From Clytia hemisphaerica (taxonomy: Eukaryota; Cnidaria; Hydrozoa; Leptothecata; Clytiidae), in NCBI GenBank assembly GCA_902728285.1, contig CACVBU010000964.1:1179928-1243927 (forward strand): a stretch of DNA of 64,000 nucleotides. The letters run 5' to 3'. Under the pieces are notes generated by a model. That model had not been told where the DNA came from and ran no database searches. It saw only the letters and a list, made by a program, of their open reading frames with translations. Positions 47,898 to 58,800 of this stretch are shown here, in pieces (the first letter of the stretch is position 1; each line of letters starts with the position of its first letter). A program made the translations under genes and the position numbers.

Positions 47898-49084
47898 GCC
47901 TTTAATTGACACTCCTTAAAATCTTATTTACACCGTCATTCATCGTCAATTGACCCTCTTTGGAAGAGACAGACAAGTCATCTTCCTGTACCGATATTCG
48001 ATTTATATGAGACCAGTCAAACACGTATATTTCAATCAATAATGTTGCGATTTCTTGAATAACCAATCCATCCATTAATTAGGACCGACTTGCTACGATT
48101 CTAATTTGTATAGAAAGTTTGGAGAAATCGCAAACTAACATCAATCACATCTTACTGGTAAATATCTTTATAAGAAAATTTGAAATCCAGTATTTTCTTC
48201 TATGCTTCAACATCCTACTTATGCTTGCTGCCAAGTACTCTTTTATATAGATTTTTAAGTTACTCTGAAGAATAAACTATTCTAAGAAATTAATTTTTGA
48301 CAAGCCACATCTCCTAATTCTAGCCCAGGAGGATCCCTAAATAACCGTTATCATATCGACATCTTTGTCAGATTGACGAATACATTGACGATATTTAGAA
48401 AACATGTTCTTAAATTAAATTGAATTCTTTAAAGACAAAGTGTTTCCTTTTCATGTTTCCTTAAATAGTATTACCAGGAAATCATTAATTATTCAATGTC
48501 ACTATTTTAAAAAAAGTTCTGTTCTTTCAGATTTTTTGATGATGTTCTCAAATCTTATTTGACAGTTAACCTCAAGTCAGGGATTAAAATTCTAAGAATG
48601 CTTCTTGTACTGTTTATTCTCGTCTTTTATAAGAATTAATAACATTTTTGGCAATTTCAATCCGGAATTGTTCTTATTGCGTTCTTAATTTTATGGTAAA
48701 TTTTTGTCTTAAATTTGGTATTTCTTTGTGCAATCTATTTTACAGATTTCGTCCTCATTATTAGAAAATCAGTAAACCCCAGAGTAAGAGGAATGTTACT
48801 ATTTGTTAGAATTTCAAAACCTCGCCTGTAGTTTCTTATAACAAAAATGGGCATTCTCTCATATATTCATTAAGGACGTAAACGAGAAGATCATTTGTAT
48901 TGTCTTGTATGGAAATTCAACCTTCAAAGAATTCCCTCCAGATGTCAGATTTAGGGATTTAAAAGAATTTACTTTATTAAGCAAATCCTTATTTGATGGA
49001 TTTATAGATTAGAAACAATAGTATTTTCCGATCTTCATGGAATTGAAGTAACTATTATCGGAAATTTAGGCTGCCTTGAATTAG
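47898..49084. other. gene-free spacer
   Basis: AT-rich sequence with no recognised gene or element. It ends at the promoter of GTPase 3. Confidence 0.4.
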
Positions 49085-49094
49085 TATATAAAAA
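49085..49094 (+). promoter_or_regulatory. TATA box of GTPase 3
   Basis: TATATAAAAA lies 98 bp before the preferred ATG at 49183. The same spacing is seen in GTPases 2 and 4, which supports that start over the in-frame ATG at 49126. Confidence 0.65.
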
Positions 49095-49182
49095 GAGAAT
49101 GGATTGTTGATTAGATATTGATTAAGTGATTTATCAATCTGCCAGGTGTCATTTTTGGTTGCTGGAAAATAGATCCAAAAAA

Positions 49183-49890
49183 ATGAGGAGTTACAATACA
49201 AAACGAAGATCTCGAGGAGATGTTATACCGTATTACGATGTAGCAGTTTTAGGAGAAACTGCTTGTGGTAAATCAAGTATCATCGAACAATTAGTTAATG
49301 GATCTTTCACACAAACTTATACACCAACAGCAGCTGAAGTTCATATGAAAACTATAAGAGTGGATGGTCGAGCTATTGCTTGTTTGCAGTTGTTTGACAC
49401 AGCAGGTGGATTTGAATTTCCAATGGTTTTGAAATTAACCATCAAACGCTGCCAGGCTTTTATCGTGACCTACTCTGTAGGGTCCATCAGATCCTTGAAG
49501 ATAGCTAAACAACAATTAAACTTGATAAATGAAATTAAAGGACGTTTAACACCTTGTCTACTTGTTGGCAATAAACGTGATTTAGATTATACACAAGAAC
49601 GAGAAGTTAGCTTTGATATGGGCTTACAAACAGCGGTGGCCCATGAGTGCGCTTTTATTGAATGTTCATCAAAGATTAATTTCTATGTAGAAGAAGTCTT
49701 TATTTCAATGGTAAGGAAAATAGAACATGTGGCAAATGTCAAACATCAGATTTATTTGGAAGACTTAGCGAAAAGGAGTGATAAAAAGGAACGAAGAAGA
49801 TCAAGTATAACCAGTATTAGATCTTTCTTCGTTAATTTGTCCAACTCTTTTGATAAGGACAATTCGGATCTGTCAGATTACGAATCATAA
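49183..49890 (+). CDS. Ras-like small GTPase 3 (atypical, intronless)
   Basis: A 235-residue protein from the ATG at 49183, which aligns with the starts of the other copies. An upstream in-frame ATG at 49126 would add 19 residues that have no counterpart. Motifs: G1 GETACGKS (24-31), TYTPTAAE, G3 DTAGG (72-76), G4 NKRD (130-133) and G5 SSK (162-164). It keeps a canonical G4, unlike copies 2 and 4. It is the most diverged of the four through the N-terminal half (IEQLVNG, MKTIRVDGR, MVLKLTIKRC). The C-terminus is basic, then Ser/Asp-rich, without CAAX. It is oriented head-to-tail with GTPase 4, 1.9 kb upstream of it. Confidence 0.88.
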   Translation: MRSYNTKRRSRGDVIPYYDVAVLGETACGKSSIIEQLVNGSFTQTYTPTAAEVHMKTIRVDGRAIACLQLFDTAGGFEFPMVLKLTIKRCQAFIVTYSVGSIRSLKIAKQQLNLINEIKGRLTPCLLVGNKRDLDYTQEREVSFDMGLQTAVAHECAFIECSSKINFYVEEVFISMVRKIEHVANVKHQIYLEDLAKRSDKKERRRSSITSIRSFFVNLSNSFDKDNSDLSDYES

Positions 49891-50739
49891 AGAAATTGAT
49901 AATCATCACGAATGCCAAGCAATGAAGTCGATTTTTATGTTATTTTCCAAGATTTTATGGAATTTTGAATTTTTCCCTAATTCGTATTTGCAATACTTAA
50001 ATACTTAATACTTAAATACTTGCGAAATTTGTAAACAAACTGTATGCAGTGGATACAAAATCAAAACAAATGTCACATGTCAAAATTAAAAATCAAACCA
50101 AATATGGCTAATTTTGATTGTTCAATTGTTTTACAAGTTTGTTTTGGACACGTGATTTTAATTGTTCTCTTTAATGACACGTGATTCGCGCAATGTTTAC
50201 ATTTTACTACTTTTACGTCCTTTTAAAATGGACTGAAACAACTTAGATGAAGTACTGTTTAAACAGGGTGATATTTCAATGCTTTTTCCCAAATGGCACA
50301 CAACGCTGTCTCAACGTTCATATAACGTTACCTGGACCTTAGGGACGCCAGAGACGTAGTTATGACGCCCTGTGTCAGCTTGGTTAGAATATTTTCCAAT
50401 AGGATTACGAGTTTTTATACTGTAAATAGCAAACTTATAACTTGAAAGAAATTTATAAAACAAACTCTTGTATTTTATTCTCCCTCCTTGGTAATTACAA
50501 AGTTTCAAGATATACACCCCTGTATAAATTATTCCAACTAGAAAAACTTCGAAATCTCAACATGGGGATAGAAATTCTATTGTTACTGAGTTCGAAAAAA
50601 TCTAGTGGGGATCGTACCGGAGTGCAATCGAGGTTAGATCGAACGAAACGAGAATCCTTCTTTTGAACATTGAAGGAAAGAAGTGACCTTAAAAGGGAAA
50701 TGAAGGGGAACTAATTCAAAGGTTCTCAAAATATTCTCC
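49891..50739. other. gene-free spacer
   Basis: Contains short aatacttaaatactt repeats near 49990 and a fragment of the CAGCTGGCACACAA palindrome near 50295-50385. No gene is supported. Confidence 0.4.
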
Positions 50740-50910
50740 ACGGTTTTTTTAAATTTAGGAACAAGCTATATAAGAACATAAAGCTTCGATGACAAAAATA
50801 TTAAGAGCAAGCTAAAAACATGCTATAAGGCTTTAGTATATGCTTAAAAATCAAGAAAACATCCGAAGGCTTCACAAATTTTGGATGTTCTTATAAAAGA
50901 ATGTGTACTG
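50740..50910. repeat. dispersed repeat with aagaacatcc..aaggctt motif (copy 3)
   Basis: Same series of phrases as 38880-39130 and 46060-46300, ending ttttggatgttcttataaaa. Confidence 0.5.
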
Positions 50911-51643
50911 TTCATCCAAATTTCATAAAAAGGAAAAAAAATTGTTCTCACTAAGTGACGTGTTTGTGACCCTTCTTATTAATTGTCGAGGACAATCGAC
51001 AGGAATCAAATCCCCCCTGCTATTCTGCTATTATCACAAAATTTTAGTTAAAATTTGGGAAATCAATTTTTTGACCGAACACGCACGGGGAACGCCTATT
51101 TATTTAAGTTATGGAAATTTCCAGATTGAGTGAAGGATGATTTAAAGTATTAATAAGGACCAGAAAACTTGTTCGACTTAAGGAGACATTCGCACTCGAC
51201 ATACGAGCTAACTATATAACTGGTAAGGTATAGATTCTAAATCTCTCAAAATTCTAAAATAATCAAATGACTCATTGGTAAAATCATTTCATGCGATGAT
51301 TCTTAAAGATAGAAGAATCACAATAGGAAAGATTTCGGTTAAAATATCTTATCAATATTACGTTAAAATTCATTTTCATTGTTTATATGAGTTGTCAATT
51401 AATGAATTGTAATTGTCATAAAGTTGACATTGTGTTAAAGCGTCAGTCTCCGTGTAAAACTCGATATTCGATTCTCACGTATCTTTGGTGAGTACTGTAG
51501 CTAAAGTTTGTCGGCTGGTATAAAACATTATGAGTGGGATGAGTTTGTATAATATCTTATCCCCTCTTTTGTAATTATTTTATAAAAGTATCAATCTTCA
51601 TCAATAGTTTCATCGAATATTTAATCTGCTCAGATTAATAAAA
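50911..51643. other. gene-free spacer
   Basis: Holds a fragment (ggaccagaaaacttgttcga near 51159) that recurs at the LINE flank near 47325. No gene is supported. Confidence 0.4.
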
Positions 51644-51666
51644 GGAAGTTCTTCAGGCATATAAAA
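51644..51666 (+). promoter_or_regulatory. TATA box and conserved upstream block of GTPase 4
   Basis: GGAAGTTCTTCAGG followed by CATATAAAA, about 96 bp before the ATG. It matches the block upstream of GTPase 2. Confidence 0.75.
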
Positions 51667-51761
51667 CAGGTGCTTTTAGAATGCGAAAAGCCATACATCA
51701 ATTAGCATTTTAATACAGGCACTCATTTCTTTAGATCTCTCATTTCTATATTTCTTTAAAA

Positions 51762-52487
51762 ATGCCACGAAATCCACAATTAACACGAGGAGTAAAAGGC
51801 GAAGTTACTCCTTATTACGATGTAGCCGTTTTAGGAGAAACTGCTTGTGGTAAATCAAGTATCATCGAACGATTAGTTAATGGATCATTCACACAAACTT
51901 ATACACCAACAGCAGCTGAAGTTCATATGACAACTCTTCATGAAGACAATAGACGAATTGCTTGTTTACAATTATTCGACACAGCTGGTGGATTTCAATT
52001 TCCAATGATGCTTCGATTAACCATCACTAAATGCCAAGCTTTTGTTGTTGTTTATTCAGTAGACTCTCAGAGATCATTGGATGTTGCCATTACACAAATA
52101 CAAGAGATACAAAACATTAAAGGCAAGCATTTTCCATGTATTTTGGTTGGTAGTAAATGTGATCTTGTTGCAGAACGAGAAATTACTTTTGATAAAGGAC
52201 TTCAAACAGCTGTTATTTATGGTTGTGCTTACATTGAGACTTCATCATTGGAAGATAAAAACATTGAAGACGTCTTTCTTTCATTGGTCAAGAAAATAGA
52301 ATTCACAGCTAGTGTTAAACGACAGTTGTTCCGCGAACAAGCAGCTATGCGCTTAGGTGAAGATGGCAAACAACGAAGAAAAACAAGCGTTAAGAACTTT
52401 ATCATCAATTTATCGAATTCGTTCGGAGATCGTGATCGATTGAATTCGACTGATTCCGATTCATTCTCCGATTCTGATAACGAATAA
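51762..52487 (+). CDS. Ras-like small GTPase 4 (atypical, intronless)
   Basis: A 241-residue near-twin of GTPase 2 in opposite orientation about 10 kb away. The differences are few and mostly in the last 50 residues. Motifs: G1 GETACGKS (25-32), G3 DTAGG (73-77), substituted G4 SKCD (131-134) and G5 TSSL. The Ser/Asp-rich tail ends SDSDNE with no CAAX. The shared promoter block and intact frame suggest both twins are expressed genes under similar control. An AATAAA at 52577-52582 follows the stop by 90 bp. Its function is unknown; a Ras-superfamily regulatory role is inferred from the fold only. Confidence 0.9.
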   Translation: MPRNPQLTRGVKGEVTPYYDVAVLGETACGKSSIIERLVNGSFTQTYTPTAAEVHMTTLHEDNRRIACLQLFDTAGGFQFPMMLRLTITKCQAFVVVYSVDSQRSLDVAITQIQEIQNIKGKHFPCILVGSKCDLVAEREITFDKGLQTAVIYGCAYIETSSLEDKNIEDVFLSLVKKIEFTASVKRQLFREQAAMRLGEDGKQRRKTSVKNFIINLSNSFGDRDRLNSTDSDSFSDSDNE

Positions 52488-52576
52488 GCAGAGTTTTATA
52501 CGCTCGGAAAAATCCTTTTCAGACTTGCTTCAAGATTTTTTAACTTTTTAAATTTTTATTTGTAGATATCAGTGTA

Positions 52577-52582
52577 AATAAA
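52577..52582 (+). terminator. poly(A) signal of GTPase 4
   Basis: AATAAA about 90 bp after the stop codon. Confidence 0.5.
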
Positions 52583-52765
52583 GAGAACAAAATATATATA
52601 TTTATGAAATTTTACTTTTTGAAAGAAACAGTGAATGTCAGAAAATATTCGGAATAGTTTTTCCTTTATTGTCCTGCCTGGATAATTTCCAAAATTCTGA
52701 AAGTTTTATCAAAAGCTAAATGGTAAAATAGACACCTGAAATAAACACCCCTTTGTCACAAAGGG

Positions 52766-53395
52766 AACCGTTGGAACCCTCTATCACTGGAAAATTTGTC
52801 TAAAACTTCATCCCCCGAGGGGAAAAATACCCTACAATTCCAGCCTCATTGGAAAAATTGACTTTATTTCATCCCCGTTTGAAATTCAACGGACAATAGA
52901 GCTTTTATCCCCGTTGGGTTTTTCGATAGAAATTATCATCCGACTGTAGAAAGAACTTCCAGTAGGGCTGCCAGACAGGGGAGTCTGTGTGACCTAGTAA
53001 AAATTAAATGAAGGAATAATACCGTTAGGAATAGAAAATAACCTAATGGATGGGTTTTTAGATTTCATTATTTACAGCTACTTACTCATTAAATTCCACA
53101 CAAATTTCCTCTGTGGAGATAGGAGTTCGGTAGGTGCATTGTTATGTAGTGCTTTTTCCTCAGGACATCTTGTAATCTGTTAAAAGCATATGACAGATAT
53201 GTGCTCTCCAACTTACATCACTGTCTCACAGCTCCGGTGGAAGTTCTTTCTACAGTGGGCAAGAAAACTTTTATCGAAATCCTAATGGGGATAGAAATTC
53301 TTTCATTCCCAGGTCAAACAATCCAAGTGGGGCCCGAAATTGTGGAGTTTTTTTTAGACTAGGGACAAAATTTTGGTCAAATTTTCTAGTAGGGC
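52766..53395. mobile_element. long foldback element
   Basis: The left half (cactggaaaatttg, catccccgttgggttttt, ctgtagaaagaacttcca) is repeated imperfectly in inverse on the right (tggaagttctttctacag, aatcctaatggggatag, caaattttctagtaggg). The arms are about 180-200 bp around a central loop of about 250 bp. Related ccagtggggat phrases occur at 22976-23244 and 40310-40770. Confidence 0.6.
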
Positions 53396-53491
53396 GGCTG
53401 TTCAATCGAGTTTGACATTTTCTATTCTTTGAATAGTAATGCGATTGAGACATGCGCGATAAAGTTTTTGAACCAAATTGTGGTGTTCACC

Positions 53492-54250
53492 TGTAGTACA
53501 CACAGTAAATTGACTCAAATTTGTAACGATGATGTGATATTGTTCAAAGTTCAAACTGAAAAGGTAAAAAAAACTTATGTTTAAATAATTGAAAAAATAA
53601 TGAAAAAAATGACAAAGTCTTAATTGACAAATGAATTTGAGGCTAATTGAAATTAAAATACATGAAAAGAATTTAAGTCTGAGTAAAGTTAAGTAAAAAA
53701 AATGATGAGAAAAATGAGTCCTAACTTAACCTAAGACACACCTAAAAAAGCAAAACAAAATGGCTGACACACACAAAAACAAACATGAACCTACCAGGTG
53801 AGCCAAAGTTGAAAGCTGTGTGAAGTGTGTGTGTTGATACTTGAAATTGATTTGAAAAAGTTGTTGAAATTATTTGAAAAGTTTGAAAGTTGAAAAGTTG
53901 TTTAATCCTTCCAGTCTGAATGCATAATGTCTACTGCACATGAGGTGTGTTTGAAAAAATGATTTTTTTATAAAGTATATGAAATTAATTAAAAAATACT
54001 TATATTCCCTAGAGGTAATAAAAAAGTGATGTCATGAGACATAATTATTGATAATTGGCCTAATTAAATATATGATAAACTAGTTGAAACAAAAGGATAA
54101 GACACATGAGACTGAAAAAAGGAGTGACAAACAAAAGACAAAAACCTGAAAAACACTGAGAAGGAGAGACTGAAAAAAGTACAGAATGAAAAGTAATTTT
54201 TTTTTGATTTTCTAATAAATAAATATATAGTGAACTGCCATTGCATTACA
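53492..54250 (-). repeat. 3' LTR of BEL/Pao element
   Basis: 759 bp, TG...CA ends on both strands. It differs from the 5' LTR mainly by small indels, including the lack of a short aaatataaagtcc segment and one GA/AA change. A short purine stretch (ggctgggaa on the minus strand, 54251-54259) precedes it and may be the polypurine tract. Confidence 0.95.
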
Positions 54251-54304
54251 TTCCCAGCCAAAATCAACAAAAATTGCTTTCTCATTTGAAAGATTCATTT
54301 AAAT

Positions 54305-55838
54305 TCAATTATTCAATTTGAATTTCATATCCACATTTTTAGCAATATTTCCCAATTCTTTCATGATATCACAATCATCCACAGAGCGAATTAAAATCAG
54401 GTTACGTACTGATCTCCTTGTTTCTCGTGAAACTTTTTCGTTTTCGTTTCGATATTTGACAATGACACAACGAACTTTGTCATCATCACCAACTTCAACA
54501 TTTGATATGATACCATACGTGTACGATTTGGATAGTTTCGATTCGACCTTGTTGAATAGAACAACATCACCAATTTGGAGGTTTCGTTCGTGGTTGAACC
54601 ATTTTGATTGTGACATGAGCTTGGGAACGTGGTTTAGTAGCCATGATTCGAACCAAGCATCATAGATTTTCGAGTTTTGGTCCAGTAATTTCGTTGGATT
54701 AGATGAGATTATGAAATCACCTGTTGGACTTCGGTCATTGTTGCGTCCTAGAAGGAGACGATTTGGAGTGAGAAGGTCCATGTTCTCCACATCGATGACA
54801 TTTCCAATAGCAATGGGTAAATCATTTATAGAGTTTGAAATGATTGCAGTGATTGTCTCCCATTGTAGGATTGATAAACGTTCGTTTTGGATTGTTTTTT
54901 CCAAAGATGTGTTGACTTCCTTGATTTTTCGTTCCACTTTTCCATTCATGTTATGTGCGCCTACAGGACACGTTTGGAAGGTGACATGATGATCTTTGTG
55001 AAGTTTGGATTGGATGTCCTTGAAATTAAATCTCATGTCCTTGGATCCTTTAACAAGTTGAGTTCCTTCATCACAGTAGACTTGGTTTGGAAAACCATAT
55101 CTTGAAGCAAATCGCGTGAAGGATTGGATAAAAGCAGTGCTTGAGTAATCATCCATAACGTTGATGAATATTGCTGAGGTAACACAGCAGCAGTAGACGA
55201 CAAGCCATACTTTGATTGTTGATCTCTTGTGCAATGGAGAATAGGCTTTGTATGGTCCACTGAGATCGAATTGCGTATTGTAGAACGAAGGAGCGATTGT
55301 GATACATGCTTCTGGTAGTGGTCCCATAGCAGCTTCAATGGTTCGCTTGTTGAGGAATCTACATCGTTGACATGACTTCTTGATTAACTTTACAAGTGAA
55401 CGTCCTTCAATGATGTAGGTCTTTTTCATGATGTGACGTAATGTTGTTTCGATGCCAGCATGTTGCACGTCTTTGTGGTTCCAGTGGATATCTGATGCAA
55501 TGCTGAAGGCGACTGGTGAACTCTTGTCGATGACAGGAACGCAGAATGTTGATGAAATGAGGTCCAACATTGCTTCTGTGTATCGACCAACAATTGTGAT
55601 TGAGTTGCTTGGTAGAATTCGACCATTGTAGAGTAGGATACCATCCTTGGATGTGGTGATTGGCTCAAATTTCTTTGGAGGAAGAAAGTGTCGTACTTCA
55701 TCGGCTGCCTTCTTGAAGTAATATAGTTCAGCAGCAGATATTTCCTCGTCAGTGAGTTGTGGCACTTCTTTGATGACGATGTTTGGAGTTGATGTTGAGT
55801 ACTTCTTTGAACGTAGATTTTTGAAGTAGCGGATGACG
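54305..55838 (-). CDS. BEL/Pao integrase domain (C-terminal pol)
   Basis: The frame from the break near 55840 to the stop at 54305 carries the integrase. The 486 residues from the first Met at 55765 show an HHCC zinc-binding motif (H94, H97, C132, C135) and the DDE catalytic triad (D167, D232, E278; contexts FDLSG, CDEGTQ, KVERK). A basic C-terminal region follows. It has no start of its own and must be part of the pol polyprotein, lying one base out of frame with the upstream RT segment. The residues needed for strand transfer appear intact. Insertion of the cDNA into the host genome is the expected role. Confidence 0.88.
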
Positions 55839-58800
55839 TACGTAAGCCATGATTCTGGTGACTTTGGTGAAGCTTCTGTAGTTTGGATCTAGAAGGTAAT
55901 TTGAAAACGTATACCTCTTTTCGAATTCTTTCGTTGGGCACTCTGCATGATGGATGTTGATTTGGACTTCTTTCTGCACCTCTTCCATTTCACGTTCAGT
56001 TAGTTTGAGCTCCTTGGCTGATTTGATTGGAAATGAGTTTTGGTCGAGATGCATCCAGTCGTGGCCATTTATCCATTTGGAATCTTTGTCGACTTCGTTG
56101 AGTTTGGATCCTCTTCGAGTTCCGATGTCTGCTAACATGTTTGATGTGTCGACGTAATGCCATTGATCGTTGGATGTAAAACGTTTGATTTCGACGACTC
56201 TGCTTCTGACCCATTTCTTCAGAGGTTTTTCGTCATTGTCAATCCAGTGTAGGACGATTTGGCTGTCAGTTAACTTGATTGATGAGCGGTGCCATTTGGA
56301 GATGGAACGTCTTACTATCTCACCGGTGTGACAGTTGATGAGGGCAGCATACAGCTCGGCTCTTGGTTGAGTAAGATCTTTGACCGTTCTTGTTCGAGCA
56401 AATATCAATTGGGATGAGTATTCTCCATTTTGTCGAAGGAATCTGGCGTATATTGCAACACAGGCCATTGATTGACTAGCGTCAGCGAAGTCGATTGTAT
56501 TGATATCTGTGTTGACGGCGTCTTCAGGAATGATGGCTCGTTTGAATTTAAGTTGACCAATCTCTTTCATCATTTCGAAATTGGATTCCCAAAGAGGTCG
56601 AAGGCTGTCTGGAATTTGGTCATCCCAGTCCAGTTGATGATGTAGTAGGTGTTGAAGATCTATCTTCATTGATGCGATCAGTGGTGCAACCTTTCCAGCT
56701 AAATCAAAGATCTCTGCTACTTTTGAAGCACAGTGACGACGAGTGAGACGAGAGGGTATGATGTTTTGTAGATTTAAAGGTTTCTTACCCCGGTTCTTCT
56801 TAGCAAAGTTGAGTTCACTGACGTGTAATGATAGCATGTCTTCTTTGACGAACCATTTCATGCCAGCGACAAAGATAGTGTTGTTGTCTTCGCTGAGTGA
56901 GCTTGGCGGTTCCTCCCCCGAGAAGGCAACACCTTTGAGTTGAAAACCACCACGATTGAGGACGATTTCCAATTGATCTGATCGAGTGTGGGCCAGTTGA
57001 CGAGTAGCTTCTCCGGTGAGGCAGTCATCAACATAGACTTCCTTGTGGACGATGTCGTGCACTTCTGGATATTCTGATTGTGAAACTTTTGCAACCTGAC
57101 GAAGAGCATGCTCAGCTTGATTGCCAGATGATTTTATGCCATAAATTAACGTTTTGATGACTTTCTCCTCTGGTTCCTGTCCTGGTTCGAATGTTGGATG
57201 CCAGAGATAGCGTTGATACGTCCAGTGATCTTCATGGAGTCTGATTGTATTGTACATCTTCTTGATGTCAGTAGCAATGGCAACAGGTTGGACAGTCCAT
57301 CTAAGAAGGATCTCCTGAAGTTTGTTAAGATTATTGGTGCCTTTTGCTAAGATATCATTGAGACTTTCACCGGTGGACGTTGGTTGGGATGCATCAAATA
57401 CTATCCTACATGGGGTACTGATCGAATTGCCTTTCCAGACTGCTCTCCATGGGATTGTATATTGGACTTGTTCATTTTGAAGATTCGCTTGAATTCTAGG
57501 GGATAAGTTTGTGACGTAATCGACATACCCTAATTGATGTAGCTTTCCTTCTGATTCAAGGATGTCTTGCTTGTCTTGGAAGTTCTTTGGATTGTTGAGC
57601 TTTTTGATCTGTTGTTGGTACACTTTCATTGCCTTCTCACGGTTGTTGGAGAGACGTTTGGTTGGGTCAGCAGTGAATGGTAGATGAGCTGTTGTGATGC
57701 TTTTGTCGAAGTCGATTGTTACCGACTTGTTGATGATTGTTACCGACTTGTTGATGATTGTTTGTTCGACTTCTTCTCTGATGCTGATGGTTTCATTTGA
57801 GTCGTGCTTGCAGTCTTTGCATTCTCTGCACTTGGGGCATCTGTAGGATATTTCACTGCCAGCTGCTTCTACTTCTTCGAACACTCGCATTGCTGTTGAC
57901 AGGTGAACTTCAGTGTTGATTGGTTGAGCTGGATGTGTTGGTTTGAATCCAAGAAGAGGTGAATCTGGTCGACTGCGGATTCTGATGAACTGATCTGTGA
58001 AGAAGGTTGTCATTGATGATGACAGGAAGTTTTGATGAATGGCTGTGAAGGTTGGGTGAGGTCCACCAACGAGTCCTCGTCCACCAGAAGAATTGAAAAA
58101 TTTGGATTCGTAGATGGCAAGTCCAGATTCAAGTTGAAATTTCATAATGGGATGAAGTGAAAGATGTTTGACACCGATCATTAGATGAACATCTCCACCG
58201 ATGGATGGTGCAAGCTTTGGAAGGTTGCCAGATTGATTTGATAAGCTGTACTGATGATTGATATCTCGTTCAACTTGGTCCAATGGATACATCGGAAATG
58301 TTTCAGTGATTTTCTCAAGGCAAGCCCCAATGAGTGAGACTTCAGTACCATCGTGGAGTGGAATCTTGACGCGATAGGTGCCAAGTGTTGATTGTGCTTG
58401 TGTTTGACCGACACCACCAATGCTGATTGGTTCAGATGATAGTTGTTCTGCAAATGGTCCAAGTAGTTTGATGGCTTCGTGACTAACGACAAAATCACTA
58501 CATCCATTGTCGAAGAATATGACGAGGTCTTTGCCATTGACGCGAATTTTCTGTAGAAGGTAGATGCCTCTCTCATTGCAATCATTGTTGGAAGCTTTGT
58601 AGAGGTGAATTTGACGAGCAAAAGCTGGTAGTTTTGGGCTTTTGATGAAACGATCTACATACCTCTTGAGCAGTTGTTGATTTGATGGTAAGGCTTTGTG
58701 ATCTTCGCAGAGTAGGACGTGCTTCTTGATTGGATCTTGATGATGTGTGGGATGTGGACAGATGAAATCATGTTGGCATCTTCCATCTTGATGTTTACCT

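Noticed and set aside
49126-49182. upstream ATG of GTPase 3
   Set aside because: It adds 19 residues not seen in paralogues and would place the TATA box only about 40 bp from the ATG.
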